Shown: one piece after another, positions 43,029-52,203 of the stretch | Layout: each line of letters begins with the position of its first letter | Position numbering within the stretch: position 1 is the stretch's first letter | Assembly: GCA_027658995.1 (NCBI GenBank) | Contig: JAQDQK010000001.1 | Location: 124,001 to 188,000 of the forward strand | From: Propionibacteriaceae bacterium AM104-82 | Lineage (GTDB): Bacteria > Actinomycetota > Actinomycetes > Propionibacteriales > Propionibacteriaceae | Direction: 5' to 3' | DNA length: 64,000 nucleotides | The notes under the pieces: model-generated | Databases searched by the model: none | What the model saw: the letters and a program-made list of their open reading frames with translations, nothing else | Told to the model about the DNA's origin: nothing | Made by a program: the position numbers and the translations under genes

Positions 43029-43217
43029 GGGCATAATGCCCGCGTTTTTGGATACCTGTGCGAGAATAACGGTTAGGTCACGGCGCCGCCGGTGCCAACC
43101 GGGTGCAGCGAGTTGCACCGCGGCAATTCTGCCGCGACTCCTCGTAGCCCCGGCCGGCCTTCTGTCTTAGCGCACAGTTCGCTGTGCCTGTCCGCGCTAC
43201 GCGCGTTAAGGAGCCGC
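43029..43217 (+). promoter_or_regulatory. Structured leader region upstream of the RNase E/G gene
   Basis: A weak terminator-like hairpin (GGGC / GCCC around 43029-43041, then GCGTTTTT) follows the TIGR03936 stop. Further on, several hairpins can form: GGTGC (43091-43095) with GCACC (43115-43119); CGCGGCA (43119-43125) with TGCCGCG (43130-43136); and GCACAG (43172-43177) with CTGTGC (43182-43187), closed by a stable TTCG loop. AAGGAG (43208-43213) precedes the rne ATG. RNase E genes are commonly autoregulated through their 5' leader, so this may be a cleavage target; that is inference. Confidence 0.5.
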
Positions 43218-46200
43218 ATGCTCGACATCGAGAATTCCAGCGAGTCCAACGAACCCACCGAGGCCACCAAGCCTGCAGCGGAGAAGGCGCCCACCCGCCG
43301 CCGCAGGGCCGCGTCCCGCCCGGCCGGAACCCCCGAGGCGACCCAGTCCGCCGAGACCCCCGCAGCCGAAACCCCGGCCGCGGAGGCCGCCTCGGAGTCG
43401 GCCCCCGAGGCCGATGTGACGCCCAAGCGTCGCCGCGCCACCACGAAGCCCGCAGCGGAGAAGGCGCCGACGCGCCGCCGCAAGGTCGCCGTCCCGAGCG
43501 AGGGGGCCTCGGAGGCCCCCGTGACCGAGGCGCCCGCCGTCGAGACCCCCGCCGCCCCTGCAGAGCAGCAGGCCGAGGAGCCCACCAAGCCGGTGCGTCG
43601 CCGCGCCACGCGCAAGACCGCTCCGCCCGCAGAGGTCGCATCGCCCTTCGCCGAGCCCGCCACCGAGGCGCCCGCAGCTGAGGCCGCCCCCAAGACCACC
43701 CGCCGCCGCGCGACCAAGCCGAAGGCCGAGCCGGTCGCCGCCGTCGAGGCCGCCGTCGCCGAGACCGGTCCTGTCGCTGAGGCCGCGCCGGTCGAGGCCG
43801 CCCCCGTCGAGCAGGACGAGGCCCCCATGGCCCCGGTGCGCCGCCGTCGCGCCACCCGCGCCGCCGCGGCCCCCGTGCACGTCGAGGCCCCCGCAGCAAA
43901 GGCCGTCGAGGCCAGCGCCCCCGCTCCTGCCGTCGAGGCCGGCGCCCCCGCTCCTGCCGTCGAGGCCGGCGCCCCCGCTCCTGCCGTCGAGGCCGCCCCG
44001 GCCCCCGCGGAGATCGCCCCCGCCGAGCAGGCCGAGGCCCAGGAGGAGGAGCCCAAGGCTCCGGTGCGTCGCCGCCGCGCCACCCGCGCCGCCGCCGCCC
44101 CCGCGCCCGTCGAGGCCCCGGCCGTCGCCCCGGCCCCCGCTGCCGAGGAGGCCCCCGCGGAGGAGCCCGAGGCCGTCCAGGCCGTCGAGGAGCAGGCCGT
44201 TCAGGAGGCGCCCGAGCCGACCCAGCCGCGCGCCCGCGGCCGCCGCAGGGCCACCCGCCCCGCAGCAGCGCCCACCGAGGCTCCTGCCGACGAGGACGAC
44301 GATCCGATCGGCGCCGCCCTGCGCGCGGCCGAGGATCTCGCCGAGGCCCGCAAGTCGGTGCTCGCCGATCCGTTCATGACGAAGGAGGCCCGCGACGCCC
44401 AACTGGCGGCGCTGGCCGGTGCCATCGCCGCCGACGACGCGGCCGAGGACGAAGAGGATGAGGACGACGAGGAGTCGACCCAGCCCGAGGACGCCGAGTC
44501 CCACGAGGACGACGAGACCTCCGACGACGAGTCCGGCGACGACGACTCGGGTGACGACGACTCCAGCGACGAGGACGGGGACCGTCCGGCCCGCCGCCGC
44601 CGTCGCCGCGGTGGACGCCGCCGCCGTCGCGGTGGACCCCGCGACGAGGACGACAACGACGAGCAGGGCGAGTCCAACGGCGAGGAGGAGTCCCACGACG
44701 AGGGCGAGGAATCGACCTCCGACGACGACTCCGACGACCATGACCACAGCGAGGGGGAGGGCGACTCCTCGTCGACCACCCGTCGCCGTCGACGCCGCCG
44801 CCGTCGTGGCGACTCCGACAAGGAGGGTGCCTCCGACAACGACGAGGTGACCGGCATCGAGGGCTCCACCCGCATGGAGGCCAAGCGCCAGCGACGCAAG
44901 GAATCCCGCGCCGCGGGCCGCCGTCGCGCGCCGATCCTCAGCGAGGCCGAGTTCCTGGCCCGCCGCGAGAGCGTCGACCGCACCATGGTGATCCGCCAGT
45001 CCGAGGACTACACGCAGTTGGCCGTGATTGAGGACGACATCCTCGTCGAGCACTACGTCGACAAGGCCTCTGCCACCTCGCTGATCGGCAACATCTACCT
45101 CGGCAAGGTGCAGAACGTGCTGCCGAGCATGGAGGCCGCCTTCATCGACATCGGCCGAGGCCGCAACGCCGTGCTGTACGCAGGCGAGGTCGACTGGGCC
45201 TCGTTCGGGGTTACCGGCGAGAACCGCAAGGTCGAAAACGTCCTCAAGTCGGGCCAGAGCGTGCTCGTCCAGGTCACCAAGGACCCGGTCGGCGCCAAGG
45301 GTGCCCGCCTCACGTCGCACATCTCGCTGCCCGGCCGCTACATCGTGTACTCGCCCGGCGGCCACCTGAGCGGCATCTCCCGCAAGCTTCCCGACAGCGA
45401 GCGTCAGCGCCTGCGCAGCGTGCTCGGCCACCTGATCTCCGACGAGGAGTCCGTGATCGTGCGGACCGCCGCTGAGGGGGTCAGCGAGGACGAACTGGTC
45501 CGCGACGTGAACCGCCTCAAGGCACAGTGGGAGGTCATCGAGAAGAAGTCGAAGCAGGGCGGCGCGCCGCAGGCGCTGTACGCCGAGCCCGACCTGACGC
45601 TGCGCATCGTGCGCGACCTGTTCACGGAGGACTTCGGTCACCTGATCGTGCAGGGCAACGGCGACCAGGACGACGCCTTCGACGCGATCTCGGCCTACGT
45701 CGGCCACGTGGCCCCGCACCTGCTCGACCGCGTCGAGCGCTTCGACGGCGGCGACGACGGCAAGGACGTGTTCTCCAAGTTCCGCGTCGACGAGCAGATC
45801 GCCAAGGCGCTCGACCGCAAGGTCTACCTGCCCTCCGGTGGCTCGCTCGTGATCGACCGCACCGAGGCCATGACCGTCATCGACGTCAACACCGGCCGGT
45901 TCACCGGCTCGGCGGGCAACCTCGAGGCGACCGTCACCAGCAACAACCTGGAGGCGGCAGAGGAGATCGTGCGCCAACTGCGCCTGCGCGACCTGGGCGG
46001 CATCATCGTGATCGACTTCATCGACATGGTGCTTCCCTCGAACCGCGACCTGCTGCTGCGCCGCCTCGTCGAGTGCCTCGGCCGCGACCGGACCCGTCAC
46101 CAGGTCGCAGAGGTCACCAGCCTCGGCCTGGTGCAACTGACCCGCAAGCGGATCGGCACCGGCCTGCAGGAGGCCTTCACCGAGCAGTGCGAGCACTGCC

Positions 46201-46298
46201 ACGGGGCCGGCTATCTGCGCTTCGGCGAGCCCGTCGACTCGCAGGCCCCGGCGGACGGTGGCGACCGCAGGTCGAACGGTCGGCGCAGACGGAAGTGA
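43218..46298 (+). CDS. rne: Rne/Rng-family ribonuclease with very long N-terminal extension
   Basis: Endoribonuclease of the RNase E/G family for mRNA decay and rRNA processing; 1026 residues. The first 410 or so are low complexity, rich in Ala, Pro and Glu, with recurring basic RRRRATRAAAAP blocks. An acidic Asp/Ser-rich stretch and an Arg/Gly-rich patch follow (about 410-560). The catalytic half begins near 590 with an S1-like domain and carries the metal-binding Asp889 (IDVN) and Asp933 (IDFIDM) and the zinc-link CEHC at 991-994. The intrinsically disordered part is N-terminal, as in mycobacterial RNase E, not C-terminal as in E. coli. ATG 43218 has AAGGAG upstream. Confidence 0.94.
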   Translation: MLDIENSSESNEPTEATKPAAEKAPTRRRRAASRPAGTPEATQSAETPAAETPAAEAASESAPEADVTPKRRRATTKPAAEKAPTRRRKVAVPSEGASEAPVTEAPAVETPAAPAEQQAEEPTKPVRRRATRKTAPPAEVASPFAEPATEAPAAEAAPKTTRRRATKPKAEPVAAVEAAVAETGPVAEAAPVEAAPVEQDEAPMAPVRRRRATRAAAAPVHVEAPAAKAVEASAPAPAVEAGAPAPAVEAGAPAPAVEAAPAPAEIAPAEQAEAQEEEPKAPVRRRRATRAAAAPAPVEAPAVAPAPAAEEAPAEEPEAVQAVEEQAVQEAPEPTQPRARGRRRATRPAAAPTEAPADEDDDPIGAALRAAEDLAEARKSVLADPFMTKEARDAQLAALAGAIAADDAAEDEEDEDDEESTQPEDAESHEDDETSDDESGDDDSGDDDSSDEDGDRPARRRRRRGGRRRRRGGPRDEDDNDEQGESNGEEESHDEGEESTSDDDSDDHDHSEGEGDSSSTTRRRRRRRRRGDSDKEGASDNDEVTGIEGSTRMEAKRQRRKESRAAGRRRAPILSEAEFLARRESVDRTMVIRQSEDYTQLAVIEDDILVEHYVDKASATSLIGNIYLGKVQNVLPSMEAAFIDIGRGRNAVLYAGEVDWASFGVTGENRKVENVLKSGQSVLVQVTKDPVGAKGARLTSHISLPGRYIVYSPGGHLSGISRKLPDSERQRLRSVLGHLISDEESVIVRTAAEGVSEDELVRDVNRLKAQWEVIEKKSKQGGAPQALYAEPDLTLRIVRDLFTEDFGHLIVQGNGDQDDAFDAISAYVGHVAPHLLDRVERFDGGDDGKDVFSKFRVDEQIAKALDRKVYLPSGGSLVIDRTEAMTVIDVNTGRFTGSAGNLEATVTSNNLEAAEEIVRQLRLRDLGGIIVIDFIDMVLPSNRDLLLRRLVECLGRDRTRHQVAEVTSLGLVQLTRKRIGTGLQEAFTEQCEHCHGAGYLRFGEPVDSQAPADGGDRRSNGRRRRK
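43905..43985 (+). repeat. Three 27-bp tandem repeats inside rne
   Basis: Units begin at 43905, 43932 and 43959 and are identical except for one base. They encode VEAGAPAPA-type nonapeptides (VEASAPAPA in the first) in the disordered N-terminus. Copy number could vary by slippage. Confidence 0.9.
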
Positions 46299-46303
46299 CC
46301 GGT

Positions 46304-46333
46304 TTGGTCAATCCGAGACCTGCGGGTTAATAT
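46304..46333 (+). promoter_or_regulatory. Promoter of rpmB
   Basis: TTGGTC (46304-46309), an 18-base spacer and TAATAT (46328-46333), five bases after the rne stop. It gives a leader of about 75 bases. Confidence 0.65.
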
Positions 46334-46413
46334 TGTGCGGTTGCCTTCTTCGGAGGGCGCCCCTCGAACCAAACCTGGGCTTCAGCCTGGGCACGAACTA
46401 CAAGGAGATTCCA

Positions 46414-46599
46414 GTGGCTGCCAAGTGTGACGTTTGCGCCAAGGGACCTGGGTTCGGTCACAACGTGCCGTGGTCGAAGAAGAAGACCAACCGTCGCTGG
46501 AACCCGAACATTCAGCGCGTCCGCGCCACCGTCAACGGTGTCCCGCAGCGCGTCAACGTGTGCACCTCCTGCCTGAAGGCTGGCAAGGTCGCTCGCTGA
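46414..46599 (+). CDS. rpmB: 50S ribosomal protein L28
   Basis: 61-residue L28 of the large ribosomal subunit. The start AAKCDVCAKGPGFGHNVPWS is typical. It keeps two CxxC pairs (Cys5/Cys8 and CTSC near the end), the zinc-binding form; genomes often also carry a cysteine-free copy for zinc starvation. GTG 46414 has GGAG six bases upstream. A strong terminator follows, so it is transcribed alone. Confidence 0.96.
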   Translation: MAAKCDVCAKGPGFGHNVPWSKKKTNRRWNPNIQRVRATVNGVPQRVNVCTSCLKAGKVAR

Positions 46600-46618
46600 A
46601 CCCGAGCAAGTCTGTAAG

Positions 46619-46660
46619 AGATCGGCGGTCCGCTTCTGCGGGCCGCCGATCTTTTCTTTG
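46619..46660 (+). terminator. Rho-independent terminator after rpmB
   Basis: AGATCGGCGG (46619-46628) pairs with CCGCCGATCT (46643-46652). An inner 4-bp stem and a TTCT loop complete the hairpin, and TTTTCTTTG follows. A classic strong terminator 20 bases after the stop. Confidence 0.92.
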
Positions 46661-46688
46661 CGTCGGTGGGGGTCGCTAGGGTTGCCCC

Positions 46689-48893
46689 ATGGCGAACTGG
46701 CGCACCCCGATCTACCGCGAACTGGCGCGCCGCCTCGTCGACGTCGTCGGAGGCAAGACGGCGGGGGAGTTCGCGAAGCTCGGCATCATCACCGTCGACG
46801 ACCTCGTCCGGCACGTGCCGCGCCGCTACATCGCGGGCACCGAGATGACCTCCTTCGACCAACTGCAGGTCGGCGAGGACGTCGCGGTGATCGCCAAGGT
46901 GGTCCGCTCCGAGATCAAGCACAGCCGCGGCACCGGGCGCGTGCAGGCCAGCCTCACCGACGGCTCCGACTACCTCTCGCTTTCCTTCTTCTCCAAGCGC
47001 AACCACCTGCTCGAGTACTGGGCGAAGCAGTTGGCGCCCGGCTCGCGCGGCATCTTCGTCGGGAAGGTCGGCGCGTTCAACGGGCAACTGCAACTGACCC
47101 ATCCCGACTACGTGATCCTCGACGGCGCCCGCGTCACCGGCGGCAAGAACTCGCCCGCGCGCGAGGCGATGGAGCGTCAGGTGCAGCGCGCCACCCTCGT
47201 CGGCCTGTACCCGGCGTCGTCGAAGCTGCCGACCTGGGTGATCGCCGACTCCATCGAGATGGTGCTTCCGTCGCTGCACGGAGACACGCTGCCCGAGTGG
47301 ATCGTCGAGCGGGCCGGCGTGCTGCCCTTCGAGCACGCCCTGACCGCCGTCCACGAACCTACCTCGATCGAGCAGGCGAAGGTCGGCGTCGACCGGTTGC
47401 GCTTCGATGAGGCCTTCGGCATCCAGTTGGCCATGGCGACAAGGCGCCGCGAGTTGGCGGGGCAGAAGGCCACGCCGAGGCCGCGCAGGTCGGGTGGCAT
47501 CCTTGAGGCGTTCGACGAGCGGCTCCCGTTCACGCTGACGCAGGGCCAGCGCGACGTCGGCGACCTGATCTTCGACGAACTGGCCGAGTCCTCGCCCATG
47601 AACCGGTTGCTGCAGGGGGAGGTCGGCTCGGGCAAGACCATCGTCGCGCTGCGGGCCATGCTCGACGTGGTCGACGCGGGCGGCCAGGCCGTGCTGCTCG
47701 CCCCCACCGAGGTGCTCGCCAAGCAGCACTACCACTCCATCACCCGGATGCTGGGCGACCTGGGTGAGGGCCGCCAACTGGGCGCCCACCCCGACGCGAC
47801 CGGGGTCGTGCTGCTCACCGGAAGCCGCTCCACGGCGGCCAAGCGTGAGGCCCTCAACGACATCGTCACCGGCGACGCGGGCATCGTGATCGGCACCCAC
47901 GCGCTGCTCAGCGACCCCGTCACCTTCTTCGACCTCGGGCTCGTTGTCGTCGACGAGCAGCACCGCTTCGGCGTCGAACAGCGCGCCGCGCTCTCTGCCA
48001 AGGCCGAGAACAAGCCCCACACGCTCGTCATGACGGCCACCCCGATTCCCCGCTCGATCGCGATGACCGTCTTCGGCGACCTGGAGGTCAGCGAACTGCG
48101 CGAACGCCCGGCGGGCAGGCAGCCCGTCCAGACGGTGTTCGTCAACACCATGAAGCACCCCACCTGGGTCGACCGGGCGTGGGAGCGGATCCGCGAGGAG
48201 GTCGCGGACGGGCGCCAGGCGTTCGTCGTGTGCCCCGCGATCACCGGCTCGCAGGTCGAGGCGGGCATCGAGGCCGACGGCGAGCGGCAGCTGGCCGCCG
48301 TCGAGGACCTCGCCCCGCAACTCGCGGCGGGCCCGCTGAAGGGCCTCAAGATCGGCGTTGTGCACGGCAAGCAGAACGTGACCGAGCGCGATGACACCAT
48401 GGCGGCGTTCGCGGACGGCACCCTCGACGTGCTGGTGGCCACCACCGTCATCGAGGTGGGCGTCGATGTCCCCAACGCGTCGGTGATGGTCGTGATGGAC
48501 GCCGACCGGTTCGGCCTCAGCCAGTTGCACCAGTTGCGTGGCCGGATCGGCCGCGGCGAGCACGCGGGCCTCTGCCTGCTGCTCGCCCCCGTCTCCGAGA
48601 ACCTCGACGCCGAGACCCGGCTCGGCGCGATGGGCGCCACCGACGACGGCTTCGAACTGGCCGAACTCGACCTCACCCTGCGCCGCGAGGGCGACGTGCT
48701 CGGCGCCAACCAGTCCGGTCGCGGCTCCCTCAAACTGCTGCGCGCGCTCACCGACGCCGACGTGATCCGGCAGGCGAAGGTGCTCGCCGAGGAGGTCCTC
48801 GACGACGAGCGCGCGGCCACCGACCCGCTGCTAGCCGACCTGATGACCAAGGCGGAGGAACTCGCGGCAGGCGAGTGGATGGAGAAGTCGTGA
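46689..48893 (+). CDS. recG: ATP-dependent DNA helicase RecG
   Basis: 734-residue superfamily 2 helicase that regresses stalled replication forks and branch-migrates recombination intermediates. It has an N-terminal wedge/OB domain (about 1-180) and then helicase domains with Walker A GSGKT (Lys316) and the DEQH box (Asp422-His425, VVDEQHRFGVEQR). Late motifs read QLHQLRGRIGRGEH. A TAGGGT -10 (46677-46682) ends six bases before ATG 46689, so the message is probably leaderless. The stop overlaps rsmD by 4 bases. Confidence 0.95.
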   Translation: MANWRTPIYRELARRLVDVVGGKTAGEFAKLGIITVDDLVRHVPRRYIAGTEMTSFDQLQVGEDVAVIAKVVRSEIKHSRGTGRVQASLTDGSDYLSLSFFSKRNHLLEYWAKQLAPGSRGIFVGKVGAFNGQLQLTHPDYVILDGARVTGGKNSPAREAMERQVQRATLVGLYPASSKLPTWVIADSIEMVLPSLHGDTLPEWIVERAGVLPFEHALTAVHEPTSIEQAKVGVDRLRFDEAFGIQLAMATRRRELAGQKATPRPRRSGGILEAFDERLPFTLTQGQRDVGDLIFDELAESSPMNRLLQGEVGSGKTIVALRAMLDVVDAGGQAVLLAPTEVLAKQHYHSITRMLGDLGEGRQLGAHPDATGVVLLTGSRSTAAKREALNDIVTGDAGIVIGTHALLSDPVTFFDLGLVVVDEQHRFGVEQRAALSAKAENKPHTLVMTATPIPRSIAMTVFGDLEVSELRERPAGRQPVQTVFVNTMKHPTWVDRAWERIREEVADGRQAFVVCPAITGSQVEAGIEADGERQLAAVEDLAPQLAAGPLKGLKIGVVHGKQNVTERDDTMAAFADGTLDVLVATTVIEVGVDVPNASVMVVMDADRFGLSQLHQLRGRIGRGEHAGLCLLLAPVSENLDAETRLGAMGATDDGFELAELDLTLRREGDVLGANQSGRGSLKLLRALTDADVIRQAKVLAEEVLDDERAATDPLLADLMTKAEELAAGEWMEKS

Positions 48894-49465
48894 GCCGGAT
48901 CATCGCGGGCAGCGCAAAGGGGCGAAGGCTCGCCACCCCGAAGGGCGCCAACACGCGCCCCACCACCGACCGGACCCGCGAGGCGCTCTTCTCGGCGCTG
49001 GTGAGTTGGTTCGACACCACCGACGCCGAGCCAGGGGCCCAACTCGCGGGCGTCGCCGTCCTCGACCTGTACGCGGGATCCGGGGCGGTCGGGCTCGAGG
49101 CGGCGAGCAGGGGAGCGGGTCCCGTGGTGCTCGTCGAGGCGGACCGCCCGACGGCAAGGCTGATCGAGTCGAACGGGCGCGACCTGGGGTTGAGCGTCGA
49201 CGTGCGCGCCGCGAAGGCCGAGGCGGTCGCGTCGGGCGCTGGGAGGGCGTTCGATCTGGTCTTTCTCGATCCTCCCTACGGCGTGCCGACCGAGACCGTC
49301 GAGGCACTGCTCGCCTCGCTGGCCGAGGCCGCTGTCGCGCCGCGCGGGCTCGTGGTGGTGGAACGCTCCGCGCGGGACCGGGCGCCCGAGTGGCCGGAGG
49401 TGTTCACGGACACGTGGGAGAAGAACTACGGAGAGACGACGCTCTACTATGGCTCGGTGGACTGA
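48890..49465 (+). CDS. rsmD: 16S rRNA (guanine(966)-N(2))-methyltransferase
   Basis: 191-residue Rossmann-fold methyltransferase acting on assembled small ribosomal subunits. The N-terminus RIIAGSAKGRRLATPKG is the RsmD hallmark. The SAM-binding loop is LDLYAGSGAVGLEAASRG and the catalytic motif DPPYG sits in VFLDPPYG. GTG 48890 overlaps the recG stop (GTGA). In related genomes coaD usually follows directly; here a two-component/ABC block comes first. It converges with the response regulator across a 4-base gap. Confidence 0.94.
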   Translation: MSRIIAGSAKGRRLATPKGANTRPTTDRTREALFSALVSWFDTTDAEPGAQLAGVAVLDLYAGSGAVGLEAASRGAGPVVLVEADRPTARLIESNGRDLGLSVDVRAAKAEAVASGAGRAFDLVFLDPPYGVPTETVEALLASLAEAAVAPRGLVVVERSARDRAPEWPEVFTDTWEKNYGETTLYYGSVD

Positions 49466-49469
49466 CGCG

Positions 49470-50135
49470 CTACCCGACCACGCCCAGTTCGTAGGCGCGG
49501 ATCACGGCCTGCACCCGGGTCGCGGCCCCCAACTTCGCGAGCACCCGTCCGACGTGCGCCTTGACCGTCGACTCGCTGAGGAACAGTTCCTGGGCGATCT
49601 CGGCGTTGGTCAGCCCCCGGCCGATCAGCACGAACACCTCCCGCTCCCGCTCCGACAGGGCGCCGAGCGCGGCCTCGGCGTCCGTGGCGGGGGAGCCTGC
49701 ACCCAGATGCGGGACGGCGACCTCGATCAGCTTCGACGTCACGCGGGGCGAGACGACGGCGTCGCCGGAGTTGACGGTGCGCACCGCGGCCACCAGTTCG
49801 TCTGGCCGGGTGTTCTTCAACAGGAAGCCCGCGGCGCCGGCCTGCAGCGCGCCGAAGGCGAACTCGTCGCGGTCGTAGGTGGTCAGCACAAGCACCCTGG
49901 TCTCCGGGTGGCTTGCGTGCAGGGTGCGGGTCGCCTCGATGCCGCCGACGCCGGGCATCCGCACGTCCATCAGCACCACGTCGGGGTCGAGCAGGTCGAC
50001 CATCCGGATCGCCTCCGCGCCGTCGGAGGCCTCGCCGACCACGACGATGTCGTCCTGGGCCTCCAGGACCAGCCGGAACCCGTAGCGCACCAACTCCTGG
50101 TCGTCGACCAGCAGCACCCTGATCCGGTCGCTCAC
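49470..50135 (-). CDS. LuxR-family (NarL-type) response regulator
   Basis: 221 residues. The receiver domain has phosphoacceptor Asp57 (VVLMDVRMPG) and a conserved threonine in VLTTYD. The C-terminal LuxR helix-turn-helix contains LSEREREVFVLIGRGLTNAEIA. GTG 50135 overlaps the kinase stop by 4 bases (GTGA). It is the last gene of a four-gene minus-strand unit: ATPase, permease, kinase, regulator. It most likely controls the ABC genes it travels with. Confidence 0.93.
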   Translation of the reverse strand: MSDRIRVLLVDDQELVRYGFRLVLEAQDDIVVVGEASDGAEAIRMVDLLDPDVVLMDVRMPGVGGIEATRTLHASHPETRVLVLTTYDRDEFAFGALQAGAAGFLLKNTRPDELVAAVRTVNSGDAVVSPRVTSKLIEVAVPHLGAGSPATDAEAALGALSEREREVFVLIGRGLTNAEIAQELFLSESTVKAHVGRVLAKLGAATRVQAVIRAYELGVVG

Positions 50136-51367
50136 TTCTCGCCGCTCCTCACCGGCAGGCGCACCAGCACCCGCCAACCGCCCCCGTCGCGGGGGCCGGA
50201 CTGCACCTCGCCATCGTAGAGCGCGGCCCGCTCCCGGATCCCCACCAGCCCGCGGCCGGGATCCGACGCAGCGGCGGCGGCCTCTGAGGCATCCTCGACG
50301 AGGATCTCGACGTCGTCGCCCAGGTCGACCCGGACGAGGACCTCCCGCACGCCGCGCGCGTGGCGCAGCGCGTTGGTCAGCGACTCCTGCACGATCCGGT
50401 AGATCGTGAGGCCGAGCGCCGGGTCGTCTGGGATGCCGCCGGAGAGTTCGAGGCGGACCGGGAGGCCCGCGTCGCGGAACTCGTCGATCAGGCCCGACAC
50501 CTGTGCCACGCCTGGCTGCGGCACCTCGCCGGGGCTGACGTCGTCCCCGCGGACGCGGCCAAGCAGCCTGCGCACCTCGCCGAGCGTGCGCCTGCCGGTC
50601 TCCGCGACCCGGCCGATCGCCGCTCGGGACTCCTCGGGCCTGCGCTCAGCGGCCGCCTCCGCGCCGTCGGCCAGCGCGATCATCACCGACAGGCTGTGGG
50701 CGATCACGTCGTGCATCTCCCGGGCGATCCGCTCCCGCTCCTCGGCTACTGCGATGCTGGCCCGCTGGTCGCGCTCCCTGCGCAACTGCTCCGCCCGGTC
50801 GACCAGCGCCGCGATGTTGCGCCGCCGGTGCCCGACGTTGACGCCGAGCAGGGTCGCGATCAGCGCGGCGGCGGCGAGCAGCAGGAAGAAGTTCAGCCAC
50901 TCCGTCGCCCAGTCCGGCGCCCCGACCCGCAGGCCGAGGCCGAGCAGCGGAGGCCCGTTGTGCAGGCGGTACACCAGCACCGCCGCGCCGATGGCGTCGA
51001 CGACGGCCGCGGCCGCTAGCCACATCCACGCCGCCGCAGGGCGCAGGATCAGCCCCGCCCGGTACAGCAGCGGGATCACCAGGATGGCCTCCGCCCCGCT
51101 GCCGACCGCGAACGACGCCACCATGCAGGCAAGCGACGCCACGAAGGCAGCGAGCGGGAACTGGTGCCGGACGGCGAGCGTCGCGACCCCGGCCGCGGTC
51201 AGCAGCAGCATCGGCCACAGGGGAGTGGCGATGCTCGACTCGACCGAGAGGTAGATCATCCCGGCCGACAGCAGCAGGTAGGTGGCGCCGAGCACCAGAT
51301 CCGACGGCGAGCCGCGCCGCCCCCGCGCGACCGCCGTCACGTCCTGGCTACCGGTGAGGCGTCTCAT
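50132..51367 (-). CDS. Sensor histidine kinase (HisKA_3 type)
   Basis: 411 residues with several N-terminal membrane helices (about 25-190) and almost no external loop, so it may sense a signal within the membrane. It then has the HisKA_3 dimerisation domain with phosphoacceptor His219 in EREMHDVIAHSLS-type context, and an ATPase domain with QESLTNALRHA and GRGLVGIRER. ATG 51367 overlaps the permease stop by 4 bases. Kinases of this build are often coupled to ABC exporters that respond to envelope stress or antimicrobial peptides. Confidence 0.92.
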   Translation of the reverse strand: MRRLTGSQDVTAVARGRRGSPSDLVLGATYLLLSAGMIYLSVESSIATPLWPMLLLTAAGVATLAVRHQFPLAAFVASLACMVASFAVGSGAEAILVIPLLYRAGLILRPAAAWMWLAAAAVVDAIGAAVLVYRLHNGPPLLGLGLRVGAPDWATEWLNFFLLLAAAALIATLLGVNVGHRRRNIAALVDRAEQLRRERDQRASIAVAEERERIAREMHDVIAHSLSVMIALADGAEAAAERRPEESRAAIGRVAETGRRTLGEVRRLLGRVRGDDVSPGEVPQPGVAQVSGLIDEFRDAGLPVRLELSGGIPDDPALGLTIYRIVQESLTNALRHARGVREVLVRVDLGDDVEILVEDASEAAAAASDPGRGLVGIRERAALYDGEVQSGPRDGGGWRVLVRLPVRSGEK

Positions 51368-52203
51368 GCGTCCCTTCGTAGCAGAGCCACCGCCCCGCAG
51401 GCCAGAGCCAGCGATGCGCTGACGGTGGCGATCAGCCACCCGGCGGCCGGGCTGATGTGGCCGCTCCACAGGGTCAGGAACGGTGCGTCGGGCAGCGGGA
51501 CCCGCGCCATCGCGTCGCCTGCGTTGCCGATCAGCAGCAGACGCACGACCCGCGAGACGATGCCGTAGGGGAGGTAGGTCGACAGGATCGGGCCGAGCAT
51601 CGTCGCGAAGAAGACCAGGCAGGCTCCGGCGGTGGTGGAGCGCAGCAGTGCCCCGAGGCCGAGGCCGAACACGCCGCACAGGCCCAGGTAGCCGGCCGCG
51701 CCGAACAGCGACGAGATCACCTGCGGCCCGAAGGCCGCCTGCAGGCCGAACTCCGCGTAGAAGGGATATGTGGCGGCCCAGGCGAGAGTCACGGTCACCA
51801 GGCCCGTCGCGGTCAGCACCGCGAACAGCAGGACCGCCTTGGCAAGCAGCGCCCTGAGCCGGGTCGGTGCGGCCAGCAGCGTGGAGGTGATGGTGCCAGA
51901 GGAGTACTCGGAGCCGATGCAGAGCACCCCGATGATGCCGGCCATGATCTGTCCGAGGAGCACGGTGACCATCGTCACGTCGCCCATGGTCGTCTCGATG
52001 TTGAAGGTGGACGGCGGGATCGACGACTTGAGGGTGATCGCCAGGAACATCGAGCCGCCGAACCCGACGACCGCGAGCGCGATCAGCGTGAGGTACATCG
52101 AGGGCAGGCTGGTGAACTTGATCCATTCGGAGCGCAGCAGGTGGGCGAAGCGCGGCTCCCGCGTGACGCTGGTGGCGCGGGCCGGGGCGGTCATGGTGGT
52201 CAT
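51364..52203 (-). CDS. ABC-2 type transporter permease
   Basis: 279 residues with about six helices. A cytoplasmic N-terminus (RFAHLLRSEWIKFTSLPSMY) is typical of ABC-2 exporters related to those for lantibiotics and other drugs. IGSEYSSGTITSTLLAAPTR is the conserved coupling loop. ATG 52203 overlaps the ATPase stop by 4 bases. It forms an exporter with the upstream ATPase; the substrate is unknown. Confidence 0.9.
   Translation of the reverse strand: MTTMTAPARATSVTREPRFAHLLRSEWIKFTSLPSMYLTLIALAVVGFGGSMFLAITLKSSIPPSTFNIETTMGDVTMVTVLLGQIMAGIIGVLCIGSEYSSGTITSTLLAAPTRLRALLAKAVLLFAVLTATGLVTVTLAWAATYPFYAEFGLQAAFGPQVISSLFGAAGYLGLCGVFGLGLGALLRSTTAGACLVFFATMLGPILSTYLPYGIVSRVVRLLLIGNAGDAMARVPLPDAPFLTLWSGHISPAAGWLIATVSASLALACGAVALLRRDA

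Noticed and set aside
43905..43985. CRISPR-like repeats
   Set aside because: The three 27-bp units are directly adjacent without spacers and encode a peptide repeat inside rne.
43206..46202. Long open minus-strand frame opposite rne, rich in Gly, Leu and Val
   Set aside because: Mirror of the low-complexity rne codons; no start signal and no recognisable domain.
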